Positions 63,226 to 64,000 of a stretch of 64,000 bases of DNA are shown here, piece after piece (position 1 is the stretch's first letter; each line of letters starts with the position of its first letter). Made by a program: the position numbers and the translations under genes. The notes beneath the pieces are model-generated. The model saw only the letters and a list, made by a program, of their open reading frames with translations, had not been told where the DNA came from and ran no database searches. The stretch covers positions 62,001-126,000 of the forward strand of contig NZ_PJMC01000013.1 in the NCBI RefSeq assembly GCF_002892795.1, given 5' to 3'. The stretch comes from Arthrobacter sp. AFG20 (lineage in GTDB: Bacteria > Actinomycetota > Actinomycetes > Actinomycetales > Micrococcaceae).

Positions 63226-64000
63226 TTAAACCCGCCGGTAGCAGAGGTCGAAAATCATGCGGCCGGCTTCGTGCGCCTTGCTCTCGAAGCTGGTGCGGAT
63301 ACGGCCCTCGAAGCGGGGCGCCCAGCCGCCTCTTTCGTCGATGCCCTCGTTGGGCCCCGTGTGTTCCGTGCTCACGGGGGCCCGTCCTTCCTTGACCGGC
63401 GCACCGCCCACCAGCGACTCGACGCCGGTCTGCCACACGTGGGTGAGGGGACTCTCGGGACCGCTGCGTTCGCCGTTGTGAAGGTTTTCGAACGCCTCGG
63501 ATCCGGCGAGGACGTCGCGCACATGCACGGCGTAGTTGGACCAGTCTGTGGCGATGCGCCAGAGGCCGCCCGGCTTCAGCGCCTTCGCGGCGAGCTCGGC
63601 GAATTCGGGTTGGATCAGCCGGCGCTTGTGGTGTCGGGACTTGTGCCAGGGGTCCGGGAAGAAGACCCAGAGTTCGCTGACCGAGCCGGCCGGGAGCATG
63701 GTGGCCAGGACCTCGGGGGCGTTCGCCTCGACGACCCGCACGTTGGTCAAGCCACGGCTGTTGATCTTGATCATGGTGTTGGCCAGGCCGGGGGTATAGA
63801 CCTCCACGGCAAGGAAGTCCGTGTCCGGGTTTTCCTCCGCGGCATGGCAGACGGCATCGCCCAGGCCTGAGCCGATCTCCACGATCAGCGGTGCCTTGCG
63901 CCCGAACTCGGCTTCGGCATCAAACGTGTAGTCGGGGTGGACCGAGGTGTTGGCAATATGGCGGGGCACGTCGATGGCCCAGCGGCCGGAGTGCTCCTCC
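63226..64000 (-). CDS. trmB: tRNA (guanine-N7-)-methyltransferase, 5' end beyond the window
   Basis: The gene is open to the window edge, so at least 258 codons are present and the true start is missing. The SAM site is VEIGSGLGDAVCHAAEENPDTDFLAVEVYTPGL. The TrmB signature WVFFPDPWHKSRHHKRRLIQPEF is complete, as is the substrate-binding RTSFESKAHEAGRMIFDLCY. It modifies G46 of tRNA. Bases before the in-frame GTG at 63969 also read well (EEHSGRWAID), so that GTG is not the start. Confidence 0.95.
   Translation of the reverse strand, partial: EEHSGRWAIDVPRHIANTSVHPDYTFDAEAEFGRKAPLIVEIGSGLGDAVCHAAEENPDTDFLAVEVYTPGLANTMIKINSRGLTNVRVVEANAPEVLATMLPAGSVSELWVFFPDPWHKSRHHKRRLIQPEFAELAAKALKPGGLWRIATDWSNYAVHVRDVLAGSEAFENLHNGERSGPESPLTHVWQTGVESLVGGAPVKEGRAPVSTEHTGPNEGIDERGGWAPRFEGRIRTSFESKAHEAGRMIFDLCYRRV

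Overview
The window is high-GC DNA (strong G/C bias at third codon positions, many GTG starts, tightly packed genes) from an actinobacterium. The gene set points to a soil Micrococcaceae such as Arthrobacter or Pseudarthrobacter: a dnaK-grpE-dnaJ-hspR heat-shock operon with HAIR operators, an ECF42 sigma factor with a DGPF partner, a SigL-type sigma/anti-sigma pair, an Rv2629/Balon-like release-factor paralogue, and many catabolic transport operons. The assignment is inferred from gene content; no rRNA is present. I see no tRNA, rRNA, insertion sequence, prophage or CRISPR array.

Layout. 0-6.3 kb: pabC, cardiolipin synthase, a P-loop-kinase/PabB fusion overlapping a low-molecular-weight phosphatase, and a LysE exporter. 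6.3-11.9 kb: a methyltransferase, a MarR regulator divergent from an MmpL transporter, and an NAD(P)-binding epimerase divergent from a TetR regulator. 12-16.8 kb: an acidic repeat protein, then the HspR-controlled chaperone operon. 16.9-21.1 kb: a frameshifted rifampin-phosphotransferase-like gene, a 2-hydroxyacid dehydrogenase and a small protein. 21.1-27.2 kb: a tripartite tricarboxylate transporter operon (tctCBA plus uspA) divergent from a CitA/CitB-type two-component system. 27.2-35.1 kb: a stand-alone adenylate kinase, an isochorismatase-like hydrolase, the ECF42 locus, a DUF2231-Rieske protein, a BenE-like transporter, an unusual PheA, a cupin, and an orphan sigma region-4 fragment.

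35.1-42.4 kb: the most informative locus. A FadR-type regulator is divergent from an operon of six genes: MFS transporter, DhaK-DhaL kinase, RpiB-like isomerase, triose-phosphate-isomerase-like protein, xylose-isomerase-like TIM barrel and a PGDH_C-type dehydrogenase. Together these match, step by step, an oxidative route D-apionate -> 3-oxo-isoapionate -> L-erythrulose -> L-erythrulose-1-P -> D-erythrulose-4-P -> D-erythrose-4-P (ApnO, OiaC, LerK, LerI, DerI). Two copies of an 18-bp operator-like motif lie in the divergent promoter region.

42.7-53.8 kb: a SulP-carbonic anhydrase fusion, a SWIM/SNF2 helicase, a two-gene unit ending in the Balon-like protein, a DUF4375-like protein and a secreted Ig-like protein. 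53.9-59.9 kb: a LacI-controlled ABC transporter with a cytoplasmic GH32 fructosidase (sucrose or fructan use). 60-64 kb: a probable gene remnant, a lipoprotein divergent from a SigL-type sigma/anti-sigma operon with matching promoters on both sides, a DUF1206 membrane protein, and a trmB cut by the window edge. Long, nearly perfect inverted repeats sit at many gene ends, usually without a T-run.
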